Origin: Limnohabitans sp. 2KL-1 | GTDB taxonomy: Bacteria > Pseudomonadota > Gammaproteobacteria > Burkholderiales > Burkholderiaceae_C | Length of the DNA: 64,000 bases | Assembly (NCBI RefSeq): GCF_003063435.1 | Contig: NZ_NESL01000003.1 | Location: forward strand, 186,001-250,000 | Direction: 5' to 3' | Shown: positions 16,174 through 24,926 of the stretch, piece by piece | Layout: every line of letters begins with the position of its first letter | Numbering within the stretch: position 1 is the stretch's first letter | The notes under the pieces: generated by a model | Told to the model about the DNA's origin: nothing | Databases searched by the model: none | Seen by the model: only the letters and a program-made list of their open reading frames with translations | Translations under genes and position numbers: made by a program

Positions 16174-18300
16174 ATGGCCATCCCCCAGTCTTTCATCCAG
16201 GAGTTGCTGTCCCGCGTCGATGTGGTCGATATCGTGGGCAAATACGTGCAGCTCAAGAAGGGCGGTGCCAACTTCATGGGCCTGTGCCCTTTCCATGGCG
16301 AAAAATCGCCCAGCTTCAGCGTCAGCCCGACCAAGCAGTTTTTCCACTGCTTTGGCTGCGGCAAAAACGGCAACGCCATCGGTTTCCTCATGGAACACGC
16401 GGGCATGACCTTTATTGAGGCGGTGAAAGACCTGGCTCAACAAACCGGCATGGTGGTGCCCGAAGAACAACAATCGCCCGAAGACCGCGCCCGCGCCGCC
16501 GCCGCCAAGGCCAAACAAGACAGCCTGAGCGATGTGCTGGAAAAAGCGGGCGAGGCCTACCGCGAACAGCTCAAGATCACGCCCCGCGCCATCGACTACC
16601 TCAAGAGCCGGGGCCTGTCCGGCCAGATCGCCAAGCGCTTTGGCCTGGGCTATGCGCCCGAAGGCTGGCGCAGCCTGGCCAGCATCTTCCCCAAATACGA
16701 CGACCCGCTCTTGGCCGAGTCGGGCTTGGTCATCGTCAACGAAGAAGACGACAAACGCTACGACCGTTTTCGGGACCGCATCATGTTCCCGATCCGCAAC
16801 ATCAAAGGCGAATGCATCGGCTTTGGTGGGCGGGTGATTGGCAGCGGCACACCCAAATACCTCAACTCGCCAGAAACCCCGGTCTTTCACAAAGGCCGCG
16901 AGTTGTACGGCCTGTACGAGGCGCGCGAAGCGCTGCACAGCGCGGGCTACGTGCTGGTCACCGAAGGCTACATGGACGTGGTGGCACTGGCGCAACTTGG
17001 CTTTGCCAACGCCGTGGCCACGCTGGGCACGGCCTGCACGCCCGACCATGTGCAAAAACTCTTCCGCTTCACCGACTCGGTGGTCTTCAGCTTTGACGGC
17101 GATAGCGCAGGCCGCCGCGCCGCCCGCAAGGCGCTCGACGGGGCCCTGCCCTACGCCACCGATGTGCGCAGCATCAAGTTCTTGTTCTTGCCCGCCGAGC
17201 ACGACCCCGACAGCTATGTGCGCGAGTTTGGTCAAGAGGCGTTTGCCGAGCAAATCAAGCAGGCCATGCCCCTGTCGCGCTTTTTGATCGAAGCGGCCAG
17301 CGCCGACTGCGACCTGCAAACCGCCGAGGGCCGCGCCCGCCTGTCCAGCCAGGCCCGGCCTTTGTGGCAACTGCTGCCCGATGGCGCGCTCAAGCAACAG
17401 CTGCTGTCGGAATTGGCGCAGCTGATTCAACTGGAAACCGCAGGCCTGGAAAAACTGTGGGGCCAACAAGCGGCCAGCGAACAGCGCTTCGCGCCTGCGG
17501 CACGCGGCACGGCCACTGCGCCGCCTTCAGCCTCTGCCGCCAATGCCGCTTTCAGCCAGGCCTCCAGCGTGGGCAGTGATGACTACCCCCATTTCGAGCC
17601 GCACTACGGCGAACCGCCCGCTTGGGGCATGGATGCCGCTCTGGGGGGCAGCGCACCGGGCTATGCCAATGCTTACGGCAACGCTTACGGCAACGCGGGT
17701 GGGAATTTTTCAGGCAGCGGTAATTGGCCCCGCAAAAACCCCAACTGGACGCCGGGCAGCAAGTTTGGCAATGGCAAATACAAACGTGAGCAGCCCCCGG
17801 TCTACACCGGCCCGCGCACCGTCCCCGCCAGCCGGGCCGACCACGCCGCCCGCCTGCTGCTGGGCAACATGGCGCTGTGGGAAACCCTGGCCGGCGAAGA
17901 CCACGCCATGCTGTGCGCGCTGCCCGCGCCGCACGGTCCGCTGTTTGCGTGGCTGGAATCGCAGTTCCATGAACAAGGTGCTTTGGGCTGGTCCACCCTG
18001 CGCGAGCACATGCAAGGTCAGCCCTTTGCAGAAGACGCCACCCGCTGGATGGCGCAGGACAAACTGAATGCGGTCGCCGGCAGCGAAGACGCCACCCCGC
18101 CCGACCCGCAAGAGGCCCGGCAGGAACTGCGGCGCTTGCTCACCATGCTGATGATCGACCGCCTCAAGCAGCTCGAAACCGAAGCCCTGACCCAGGCCAG
18201 CACCGGGCAAGACCCCGAGGCCCAGCAGCGCTGGCGCAGCCTGCACGAACGCCGCAAAGCGCTGATGGCCGCGGCCGCAGCGTTGCAAGCCGCGTCCTGA
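16174..18300 (+). CDS. dnaG: DNA primase DnaG
   Basis: A 708-residue replicative primase that makes RNA primers at the fork. The N-terminal zinc domain has C38, H41, C59 and C62 (CPFH ... CFGC); the TOPRIM core has VTEGYMDVVAL and FSFDGDSAGRRAARKAL; the C-terminal DnaB-binding domain follows. The linker before that domain is unusually long and low-complexity, with YANAYGNAYGNAGG-type repeats around residues 495-515. It is longer than the ~580-residue E. coli protein because of this linker. The ATG at 16174 matches the family start (MAIPQSFIQ). The usual rpsU/rpoD neighbours are not in the window. Confidence 0.97.
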   Translation: MAIPQSFIQELLSRVDVVDIVGKYVQLKKGGANFMGLCPFHGEKSPSFSVSPTKQFFHCFGCGKNGNAIGFLMEHAGMTFIEAVKDLAQQTGMVVPEEQQSPEDRARAAAAKAKQDSLSDVLEKAGEAYREQLKITPRAIDYLKSRGLSGQIAKRFGLGYAPEGWRSLASIFPKYDDPLLAESGLVIVNEEDDKRYDRFRDRIMFPIRNIKGECIGFGGRVIGSGTPKYLNSPETPVFHKGRELYGLYEAREALHSAGYVLVTEGYMDVVALAQLGFANAVATLGTACTPDHVQKLFRFTDSVVFSFDGDSAGRRAARKALDGALPYATDVRSIKFLFLPAEHDPDSYVREFGQEAFAEQIKQAMPLSRFLIEAASADCDLQTAEGRARLSSQARPLWQLLPDGALKQQLLSELAQLIQLETAGLEKLWGQQAASEQRFAPAARGTATAPPSASAANAAFSQASSVGSDDYPHFEPHYGEPPAWGMDAALGGSAPGYANAYGNAYGNAGGNFSGSGNWPRKNPNWTPGSKFGNGKYKREQPPVYTGPRTVPASRADHAARLLLGNMALWETLAGEDHAMLCALPAPHGPLFAWLESQFHEQGALGWSTLREHMQGQPFAEDATRWMAQDKLNAVAGSEDATPPDPQEARQELRRLLTMLMIDRLKQLETEALTQASTGQDPEAQQRWRSLHERRKALMAAAAALQAAS

Positions 18301-18347
18301 AGATTCGGCCGCAGCGGCGGCCTCCCACGCAAAACCTCAGGTGGACA

Positions 18348-19115
18348 TCACTTGTCCAGAAGCTGGTTGAACTTGTCGGCCTCGAAAGTTTCGCTGGTCG
18401 CCGCACCGCGGGGCATTTGCACCTGCTGCTGTGTGCACACCTGCTCCAGCGCTTTCCAGATCATGGCGATCTGGTGCTCTTGCCCGGCCGCATTGTCGAT
18501 CAACCCGCGCAGCGCCTGGCTGACCGGGTCATCGTCTTGCGTGATGCCGTAGGCCGTGAACTTGCGGTCCGTGCCCGCGACATCGGCGCTCTCACCCGAC
18601 TTGGAGGGGATGATGCGCGCTGGAATGCCCACCGCCGTGGCCCCTGCGGGCACTGGCTTGATGACCACCGCATTGCTGCCGATCTTGGCCCCATCGCCCA
18701 CCTCGAAGCCGCCCAGTACCTTGGCCCCGGCACTGACCACCACGTCCTTGCCCAAAGTGGGGTGCCGTTTGGCCCCTTTGTACAGGGATGTCCCGCCCAG
18801 CGTCACGCCCTGGTAAATCGTGCAGCCATCGCCAATTTCGGCGGTCTCGCCCACCACCACGCCCATGGCGTGGTCAAAAAACACCCGCTCGCCGATCTTG
18901 GCCCCCGGGTGGATTTCGATGCCGGTCAAACCCCGCGACACATGCGAAATAAAGCGCCCCAACCACTTGAAACCGTGGTTCCAGCACCAGTGCGCCCGGC
19001 GGTGCAGCACCAAGGCGTGCAGCCCCGGGTAGCAAGTCAGCACCTCCCAGGCGGTGCGGGCGGCAGGGTCCCGGTCAAGGATGCATTGGATGTCGGAGCG
19101 AAGGCGTGAAAACAT
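18348..19115 (-). CDS. cysE: Serine O-acetyltransferase CysE
   Basis: A 255-residue left-handed beta-helix acetyltransferase: acetyl-CoA plus L-serine gives O-acetylserine, the precursor of cysteine. The hexapeptide repeats run from [21 protein letters not shown] (catalytic His/Asp) to [26 protein letters not shown]. The N-terminal helical part is short and a ~70-residue C-terminal tail follows the helix, which is longer than in compact EpsC-type enzymes. The frame stays open to 19532, but the family start [13 protein letters not shown] is at 19115. It lies 11 bp after trmJ, so the two are co-transcribed. Confidence 0.93.
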   Translation of the reverse strand: MFSRLRSDIQCILDRDPAARTAWEVLTCYPGLHALVLHRRAHWCWNHGFKWLGRFISHVSRGLTGIEIHPGAKIGERVFFDHAMGVVVGETAEIGDGCTIYQGVTLGGTSLYKGAKRHPTLGKDVVVSAGAKVLGGFEVGDGAKIGSNAVVIKPVPAGATAVGIPARIIPSKSGESADVAGTDRKFTAYGITQDDDPVSQALRGLIDNAAGQEHQIAMIWKALEQVCTQQQVQMPRGAATSETFEADKFNQLLDK

Positions 19116-19126
19116 AGGCTGCAAGT

Positions 19127-19858
19127 CTAGCGTTTGGCGTTGGCGTTTTGGATCATGGCCTTGGCCACCCCGCGCAGGATGTGGATTTCTTCCGGGCTCA
19201 GATCGGCCCGGTTGAACAACTGGTTCAGGCGCGGCATGAGTTTTTTGGGCGCGGCCGGGTCCAGAAAGCCAATGTCGGTCAGCGCCTGCTCCCAATGCGT
19301 GAGCATGCCCGCCACCTGCTGCGCATCGGCCTTGTCGGCGGGCGGCACCGCGTCCTGCACAGGAAAGCCACCCAAAGCGACCCGCCAGTCGTAAGCAATC
19401 ACCTGAATGGCCGAGCCCAAATTGAGCGAGCCAAACTGCGGATTCGTCGGAATCGACAGCGCCACATGGCAGCGGTAAACATCCTCGTTTTTCATGCCAA
19501 AACGCTCGGAGCCAAACAAAAACGCCACACATTGCTCGGGCGCGCCGGGTTTCGTCAGCTCGGCAAAGTGCTCACGGGGGGAGCGGGTGGGCGGGCCAAA
19601 GTCACGGGGCGTCATGGCCGTGGCGCACAAATGGGTCACACCGTCGAGCGCATCTTCCAGCGTTTCGACCACGCGGGCCTTGGCCAGCACATCGTTGGCA
19701 CCACTGGCGCGCTGGATGGTTTCTTCCTTGCGCAGCACATTGGGCCAGCGCGGTGCTACCAGCACCAGATCGTCAAAGCCCATGACTTTCAGGGCGCGGG
19801 CGGCTGCGCCCACGTTGCCGGCATGGCTGGTTTCTATCAGGATGAATCGCGTTTGCAT
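19127..19858 (-). CDS. trmJ: tRNA (cytidine/uridine-2'-O)-methyltransferase TrmJ
   Basis: A 243-residue SPOUT-fold methyltransferase that modifies the ribose at position 32 of tRNA anticodon loops using S-adenosylmethionine. Motifs: N-terminal [19 protein letters not shown], the knot residues [12 protein letters not shown] and [18 protein letters not shown]. The C-terminal extension (after about residue 165) is the TrmJ-type tail. The start [11 protein letters not shown] at 19858 fits the family; the frame extends to 20086 without support. The downstream neighbour is cysE. Confidence 0.92.
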   Translation of the reverse strand: MQTRFILIETSHAGNVGAAARALKVMGFDDLVLVAPRWPNVLRKEETIQRASGANDVLAKARVVETLEDALDGVTHLCATAMTPRDFGPPTRSPREHFAELTKPGAPEQCVAFLFGSERFGMKNEDVYRCHVALSIPTNPQFGSLNLGSAIQVIAYDWRVALGGFPVQDAVPPADKADAQQVAGMLTHWEQALTDIGFLDPAAPKKLMPRLNQLFNRADLSPEEIHILRGVAKAMIQNANAKR

Positions 19859-20003
19859 GCCCCGATTGTCCACGGTCGCGCGAACCGGCTGGCCGGCTAT
19901 GGCCTGCTGCACGCCTGACAGCCCATCCGGCGCGCTCCAAAAACCCCACTCCACCAGTCGGATTTCTATTGACCGGATCGCAGACCCGGCCAATAATTCT
20001 TCA

Positions 20004-20025
20004 AACGTTTCAAATTGGAAACGTT
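20004..20025. promoter_or_regulatory. Candidate IclR operator, site A
   Basis: Perfect palindrome AACGTTTC-N6-GAAACGTT, 20 bp before the ATG of the VOC/Rieske operon and inside the divergent trmJ promoter region. The same half-site GAAACGTT occurs in site B at 38608-38629, in front of the ABC-transporter operon that encodes an IclR regulator. Size and symmetry fit IclR-family operators. Confidence 0.65.
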
Positions 20026-20044
20026 GTTTTACCAAAGAAACAAT

Positions 20045-21010
20045 ATGAGCGTTCTCGGTATCGACGAAATCACTTTCGGGGCCCAAGACATCGCCCGTTG
20101 CCGCCAGTTCTTTCTGGATTGGGGCCTGACGCTGGTCGAGGAAACGCCCACACGCCTGCTCTATGAATCACTCAACGGTTGCCGGGTGATCGTGGCCCAC
20201 TCCGACACACCGGGCCTGCCTGCCGGTGTGGAAGCCGACCCGACCCTGCGCGAAGTGGTCTGGGGCGTGGAAGGCGAAGCCGATCTGGCCCACTACAGCG
20301 CAGCCATGCAACAGTGGCCGGGCTTCGTGCAGCAAGAAGGGCGCATCGGCTGCACAGACCCCTGCGGCCTGGCCGTGCGGGTACAGGTCAGCCGCAAAAA
20401 AACACTGGAACTCGATTGCGCTCAAAGCAACACCTGGTCTGACCGAAACCGAGTCAACCAGCCCAGTCCCGCTTATGACCGTGCACGCCCCATCGAGGTG
20501 GGGCATGTGGTGTTTTTCGTCAAGGAACTGGAGAAAGTCTCTCAGTTCTATCAGGACGTGCTGGGCTTTGTGGTCTCGGACCGCTACCCCGGGCGCGGGC
20601 ATTTCCTGCGCTGCGCGCCGCGTGGGGGTCACCACGACCTGTTCCTGTTGCAACTGCCCGAGGCCCGCAATGGCCTGAACCATGTGGCCTTCACCGTGCG
20701 CGATGTGCACGAGGTGTTTGGCGGCGGGCTGCACATGTCGCGCTGCGGCTGGGACACCGAGCTGGGCCCCGGACGGCACCCGATTTCCTCGGCCATCTTC
20801 TGGTATTTCGTCAGCCCCGCAGGCGCGTTGGTCGAGTACTACGCCGATGAAGACGAGCTGACCGAACACTGGCAACCCCGTGAGTTCACACCCGGCCCGA
20901 CGGTGTTTGCCGAGTGGGCCGTCAAAGGCGGCATCGACGGCCAGACCCGTCGCCAGAAAGACGCCGAAGCCCCCAGCGGCCGCTTCATGACCGACAAGCC
21001 CAAGGCTTGA
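20045..21010 (+). CDS. VOC-family protein (extradiol dioxygenase-like)
   Basis: A 321-residue protein with two vicinal-oxygen-chelate modules, about residues 1-130 and 145-280, the architecture of type I extradiol dioxygenases. In the C-terminal module the likely metal ligands are visible: H in PIEVGHVVFFVKEL, H in LNHVAFTVRDV, and E in GALVEYYADEDE. It could open a catechol-like ring or be a non-oxygenase VOC enzyme. The first gene of a four-gene operon with a Rieske oxygenase. The ATG at 20045 lies just after operator site A. Confidence 0.75.
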   Translation: MSVLGIDEITFGAQDIARCRQFFLDWGLTLVEETPTRLLYESLNGCRVIVAHSDTPGLPAGVEADPTLREVVWGVEGEADLAHYSAAMQQWPGFVQQEGRIGCTDPCGLAVRVQVSRKKTLELDCAQSNTWSDRNRVNQPSPAYDRARPIEVGHVVFFVKELEKVSQFYQDVLGFVVSDRYPGRGHFLRCAPRGGHHDLFLLQLPEARNGLNHVAFTVRDVHEVFGGGLHMSRCGWDTELGPGRHPISSAIFWYFVSPAGALVEYYADEDELTEHWQPREFTPGPTVFAEWAVKGGIDGQTRRQKDAEAPSGRFMTDKPKA

Positions 21011-21049
21011 ACATTGCCAATTCACCCACGCATTCCGGAGTTTTCTGCC

Positions 21050-21283
21050 ATGGCACACCACCCAGCTGCGCTTTACAACGACACCCACCAGGCCCGCACC
21101 GCGCCACCCACAAGCTACGAAAGCCTGCTGGGCGATTCCATCGAACGCGCCTTTGCCGCAGGCATCCATGACCTGCCCGGCCTGGTGCAGTACCTGAACA
21201 CGGCCGGACCCTCGGGGCCCAACGGCCAGCCCTGGACAAGCGAGAGCTACCAGCATGAGATGGCCCGCCTGGCCGCAGCCTGA
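21050..21283 (+). CDS. Small recombinase-like helix-turn-helix protein
   Basis: A 77-residue protein whose C-terminal 45 residues (LVQYLNTAGPSGPNGQPWT...) resemble the small DNA-binding domain of serine recombinases (LN..G..T..G..WT pattern); such stand-alone recombinase-like HTH proteins are found beside Rieske/VOC genes. It lies between the VOC and Rieske genes (39 bp after, 20 bp before). Its role is unknown: a local DNA-binding regulator or an accessory protein of the oxygenase. Confidence 0.6.
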   Translation: MAHHPAALYNDTHQARTAPPTSYESLLGDSIERAFAAGIHDLPGLVQYLNTAGPSGPNGQPWTSESYQHEMARLAAA

Positions 21284-21303
21284 TTCAAGCACAAGGAAAA
21301 GCC

Positions 21304-22335
21304 ATGAACGCCCAAGTCATCAACGTCCAGCTGGACCCTGTCGATGCCGCGCTGGAAGTCGGCCTGAAAGACCTCTGGTTTCCGGTCTGCCCTTCCGGCT
21401 TTGTCAAAGACAATCCGGTTTCTCTGCGCCGACTGGGCTACAAGATCGCGCTGTGGCGCGATGCCACCGGCCAGGTCCATGCGCTGGAAGACCACTGCCC
21501 GCACCGGGGCGCACCGCTGTCGCTGGGCGTGATCCTGGGCGACCGCATTGCCTGCCCCTACCACGGCGTTGAAGTGCGCCACGATGGCACCGTGATGCGC
21601 GTGCCGGGCAGCCCGGGTTGCAAGCTCGAAGGCTCGCGCCCCACACGCCGCTTTCACACGGCCGAATCCAACGGCGCGATCTTTTTGTTCAACGCCAGCA
21701 ACCCGGCATTGGATGAGGCCCCACCGCTGCGCCTGCCCGAACAACTGACCTCGCCCGAATGGTCCTCGTTCCTGTGCTACACCGAATGGGGTGGCGACTA
21801 CCGCTATGTGATCGACAATGTGATGGACCCGATGCACGGAGCCTATCTGCACAAGCAGTCGCACACCATGGCCGAGGGCGACATGACGGCCGAGTTCCAG
21901 ATCCGCGAACTGGACAACGGCTTCATTTTCGAAAAGAAACACCAGCGCGATGTGAACTTCGACTGGACCGAGTGGATGAACACCGGCATCCACCTGATGC
22001 GACTGGAAATTCCTTACCCCAAGACCGGTGGGCCTGGCGGCAACTTCACCATCATCGGCAGCTACACCCCCATCACGAACCGCGTAGCCGGGGTCTTCCA
22101 CTGGCGCTGCCGCAAGGTCGAAGGCTGGCAGCGCGACACCTGGCGCTTCCTCTACAAAAACCGCCTGGAGCAGCGCCACTGGAACGTGCTGGAACAAGAC
22201 CGTGTCGCGGTGGAAAACATGGAGCCCGACGCCAACCAGCGCGAACACCTGTACGCCCACGACATGGGCATCGTTCGCCTGCGCCGCCACCTGCGCAAGC
22301 TGGCCACCGAACAGCTGAACAAAACCAAATCCTGA
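21304..22335 (+). CDS. Rieske non-heme iron oxygenase, alpha subunit
   Basis: A 343-residue ring-hydroxylating or demethylating oxygenase. The N-terminal Rieske [2Fe-2S] motif is CPHRG (about residue 63) and CPYHGVEV (about residue 82). The catalytic iron site follows in DNVMDPMHGAYLH, giving the Asp and two His ligands with a distal Asp near the C-terminal half. No beta subunit is present, as in the phthalate dioxygenase/vanillate demethylase (alpha-only) class. Electrons come from the reductase encoded 1 bp downstream. The substrate is unknown. Confidence 0.9.
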   Translation: MNAQVINVQLDPVDAALEVGLKDLWFPVCPSGFVKDNPVSLRRLGYKIALWRDATGQVHALEDHCPHRGAPLSLGVILGDRIACPYHGVEVRHDGTVMRVPGSPGCKLEGSRPTRRFHTAESNGAIFLFNASNPALDEAPPLRLPEQLTSPEWSSFLCYTEWGGDYRYVIDNVMDPMHGAYLHKQSHTMAEGDMTAEFQIRELDNGFIFEKKHQRDVNFDWTEWMNTGIHLMRLEIPYPKTGGPGGNFTIIGSYTPITNRVAGVFHWRCRKVEGWQRDTWRFLYKNRLEQRHWNVLEQDRVAVENMEPDANQREHLYAHDMGIVRLRRHLRKLATEQLNKTKS

Positions 22336-22336
22336 G

Positions 22337-23305
22337 ATGAGCACCTTGAAAGCCTGGGTGCACACCCTGCGGCACGAAGCCCGGGACATCCTCAGCGTGG
22401 AGCTGCACGCCATGCCGGGCGAAAGCCTGCCGCCGTTTGAGGCCGGTGCCCACATTGACCTGCACCTGCCCGGGGGGCTGGTGCGCAGTTACTCGCTGGC
22501 CAACGACAGCCGCGAGCGGCACCGCTACCTGCTGGGGGTGCTCAAGGACAAGGCCAGCCGAGGGGGCTCACGCGCCGTGCATGAGCAACTGCGCGTGGGC
22601 ACGGTGCTCACCATCAGCGCACCGCGCAACCATTTTCCCTTGCACGAAGAAGCCGGTCACTCGGTGCTGATCGCGGGCGGCATCGGCATCACGCCCATCC
22701 TGAGCATGGCCCGGCGCTTGCAGGCGCTGGGCCGGTCCTTTGAGGTGATTGATCTGGCACGCTCACGCGCATCCGCCGCCTTCACCGAAGACCTGGCAGC
22801 CCTGGCTTGTCCTGTGCATTGGCACTTTGACGACGAAGCCGGCGGCCCGCCTGACCTGCGTGCTTTGCTGACGGCCCGAACGCCTGCAACTGGGACAGTA
22901 AGCGACACCCACTTTTACGCCTGCGGCCCGGCAGTGATGCTGGATGCGTTTGAAAAAATTTGCGCCGAACTGGGCTACGCCAATGCCCACATCGAACGCT
23001 TTGCGGCGGTCGAAGTCCAAGCCGCCGACGACGCCCGCCAGCGCTTCACGGTGGAACTGCGCCAAAGCGGCAAGACCTTCGAGGTCACGCCCGACACCAC
23101 CTTGCACCAACAATTGATCGCCCTGAACGCCAACGTGCCCTTCAGCTGCGAAGAAGGCATTTGTGGCGCTTGCGAAACGCGGGTCATCGAAGGCACACCC
23201 GACCACCGGGACATGGTGCTGAGTGCGGCCGAACAAGCCAGCAACCAGGTCATGATGGTTTGCGTCTCCGGCTGCAAGAGCGAGCGGCTGGTGCTGGACC
23301 TCTGA
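22337..23305 (+). CDS. Phthalate-dioxygenase-type reductase (FMN, NADH, 2Fe-2S)
   Basis: A 322-residue class IA reductase: flavin domain with RSYSL (residues 50-54), NAD domain with GGIGITPILSMARRL, CGP near the end of the NAD domain, and a C-terminal plant-type ferredoxin domain with CEEGICGAC and a distal Cys. It passes electrons from NADH to the Rieske oxygenase encoded immediately upstream. It ends the plus operon and converges on the sulfatase gene with only 7 bp between stop codons. Confidence 0.92.
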   Translation: MSTLKAWVHTLRHEARDILSVELHAMPGESLPPFEAGAHIDLHLPGGLVRSYSLANDSRERHRYLLGVLKDKASRGGSRAVHEQLRVGTVLTISAPRNHFPLHEEAGHSVLIAGGIGITPILSMARRLQALGRSFEVIDLARSRASAAFTEDLAALACPVHWHFDDEAGGPPDLRALLTARTPATGTVSDTHFYACGPAVMLDAFEKICAELGYANAHIERFAAVEVQAADDARQRFTVELRQSGKTFEVTPDTTLHQQLIALNANVPFSCEEGICGACETRVIEGTPDHRDMVLSAAEQASNQVMMVCVSGCKSERLVLDL

Positions 23306-23312
23306 ACAGCAC

Positions 23313-24926
23313 TCAGGCCGAAGCCAGCGGGTACGGGCTGGTGTTGGTCTGGTGCAGCATGGCATAGGCCAATTCGGCCATGAGACGGGCACGCACAGAC
23401 TGGCTCGCGGGGTCGTTCCAGAGATTGCGCAACTCGTGCGGGTCTGCCCGCAAATCGCACAGCTCGCCCCAAGGCTGCCCGTCGTAAATGGTGAGCCGGT
23501 GCTCACGGGTGCGCAAAGTCCGCATCCGGATGCGCTGACCCAGGTTGAAATCCAGGCGCTGCCCCTCTTCCTCGATCAACACGCTGGTGCGCAGGCCATC
23601 GGCTTGCCCCGACACCACCGGCAACAAGGATTGCCCCTGCATGCCATGGGCAGGCTGCAAGCCCGCCCGCGCCAGCACTGTGGCGGCGATGTCGGTGGTT
23701 TGGGCCAGCGCCGGGGTTTCGCGTGTCACAGATGACCCCCCCGCAGATGAAGCCGCCAAAGCCGGGTCGGCCCAAATAAAGGGCACCCGGGTGAGCCCCC
23801 CGTAGTGCAAGCCCCCTTTGAACATCAGGCCCCGATCCCCCAGCAAATCGCCGTGGTCGCTGGTGAAGATGACCACCGTGTTGTCGGCCAGCCCCAGGTG
23901 GTCCAGCTCAGCCATGACCTGGCCCACGGCATCGTCGATGCAGGCGATGTTGCCGTAATTGAGCGCCAGCGCTTCACGCGCTTCCTGATGGGTGACCGCG
24001 AAGGTGCCATGGCCGGGTTTGAATGAGGGCGCACGCCCGGCACGCTGGGCGTGCAGCCATGCCACAGGCGGCGGCGCATCGGTCAGTGGCGCATCAAAGC
24101 TGTGCGGCAGCGCCACATCGCCGGGCCGGTACAGGTCCCAATAGCGCCCCGGCGGTGTGAACGGGTGGTGCGGATCGGGAAATGAACATTGCAGAAAGAA
24201 CGGCTGCGCAGCGCCCGCCAGTCCCTGCAGCATCTGGCAGCTTTGCCGGGCGATGTAGCTCGTGGGGTACAAGGCCTCGGGCACCCGGGTGCGCCAGGCC
24301 TGGCGCAAACGGGTCAGGGCCCAGTCGGGCGTGGGGTGGGCATTGTCCGGCCCGATCAGGCGATCGGCATCGGGCACTTGCTGACGCAACCAGCGCCGCC
24401 AATGCCCGCTTTGCTCATCGGCATGGCCAATCGTCAGCGCCACTTGTTCAAAGCCGTAATAAGGCAAGCTCAGCTCGAAGGCCTCGTCTTCGTCCCAGCT
24501 GCGGGCCACTTCCTGACCATAGCGCCCGGGAAACAAGGCCTTGGACTCGTGTGCCAGACGCTCGCCCGGCTGCGGCCAGAAAGGCGGCACGGCCGTGATG
24601 TTCTGCAAGTGGCTCTTGCCCGCCAGGGCGGTGCGGTAACCGGCGTCGCGCAGGGTCTGCACAAAAGTCCGCTCGCCATGCGAGAGCTCGCGGCCATTGA
24701 GCTGCAAGCCATGGGCACTGGGCAAACGCCCCGTCATCAGCGAAGCCCGGTTGGGCTGGCAAATCGGCGTGGCCACATGGAAATCGGTGAAGCGACAACC
24801 CCGCGCCGCCAACGCATCGATGTGCGGGGTGCGCAGCATCGGGTGCCCGGCGCAACCCAGGTGATCGGCGCGGTGCTGGTCGGTGATGAACAGCAAAAAG
24901 TTGGGGCGTTTCACCCGACTCATCAA
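23313..24926 (-). CDS. Sulfatase (formylglycine-type arylsulfatase or phosphonate monoester hydrolase)
   Basis: A 537-residue alkaline-phosphatase-superfamily hydrolase. The formylglycine signature CQPNRASLMTG is present: C56 is the residue to be oxidised, with P58 and R60 of the CxPxR core. Metal ligands are visible in FITDQHRADHLGC and FTSDHGDLLGDRG. There is no signal peptide, so it is cytoplasmic. It may remove a sulfate ester (or a related phosphonate/phosphodiester group) from the substrate of this catabolic locus. It is the last gene of the 15-gene minus operon; its ATG overlaps the upstream Bug-receptor stop (ATGA). Confidence 0.85.
   Translation of the reverse strand: MMSRVKRPNFLLFITDQHRADHLGCAGHPMLRTPHIDALAARGCRFTDFHVATPICQPNRASLMTGRLPSAHGLQLNGRELSHGERTFVQTLRDAGYRTALAGKSHLQNITAVPPFWPQPGERLAHESKALFPGRYGQEVARSWDEDEAFELSLPYYGFEQVALTIGHADEQSGHWRRWLRQQVPDADRLIGPDNAHPTPDWALTRLRQAWRTRVPEALYPTSYIARQSCQMLQGLAGAAQPFFLQCSFPDPHHPFTPPGRYWDLYRPGDVALPHSFDAPLTDAPPPVAWLHAQRAGRAPSFKPGHGTFAVTHQEAREALALNYGNIACIDDAVGQVMAELDHLGLADNTVVIFTSDHGDLLGDRGLMFKGGLHYGGLTRVPFIWADPALAASSAGGSSVTRETPALAQTTDIAATVLARAGLQPAHGMQGQSLLPVVSGQADGLRTSVLIEEEGQRLDFNLGQRIRMRTLRTREHRLTIYDGQPWGELCDLRADPHELRNLWNDPASQSVRARLMAELAYAMLHQTNTSPYPLASA

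Noticed and set aside
19116..19532. N-terminal extension of CysE to 394 residues
   Set aside because: The added residues overlap trmJ in the same strand and match no CysE family; [10 protein letters not shown] at 19115 is the family start.
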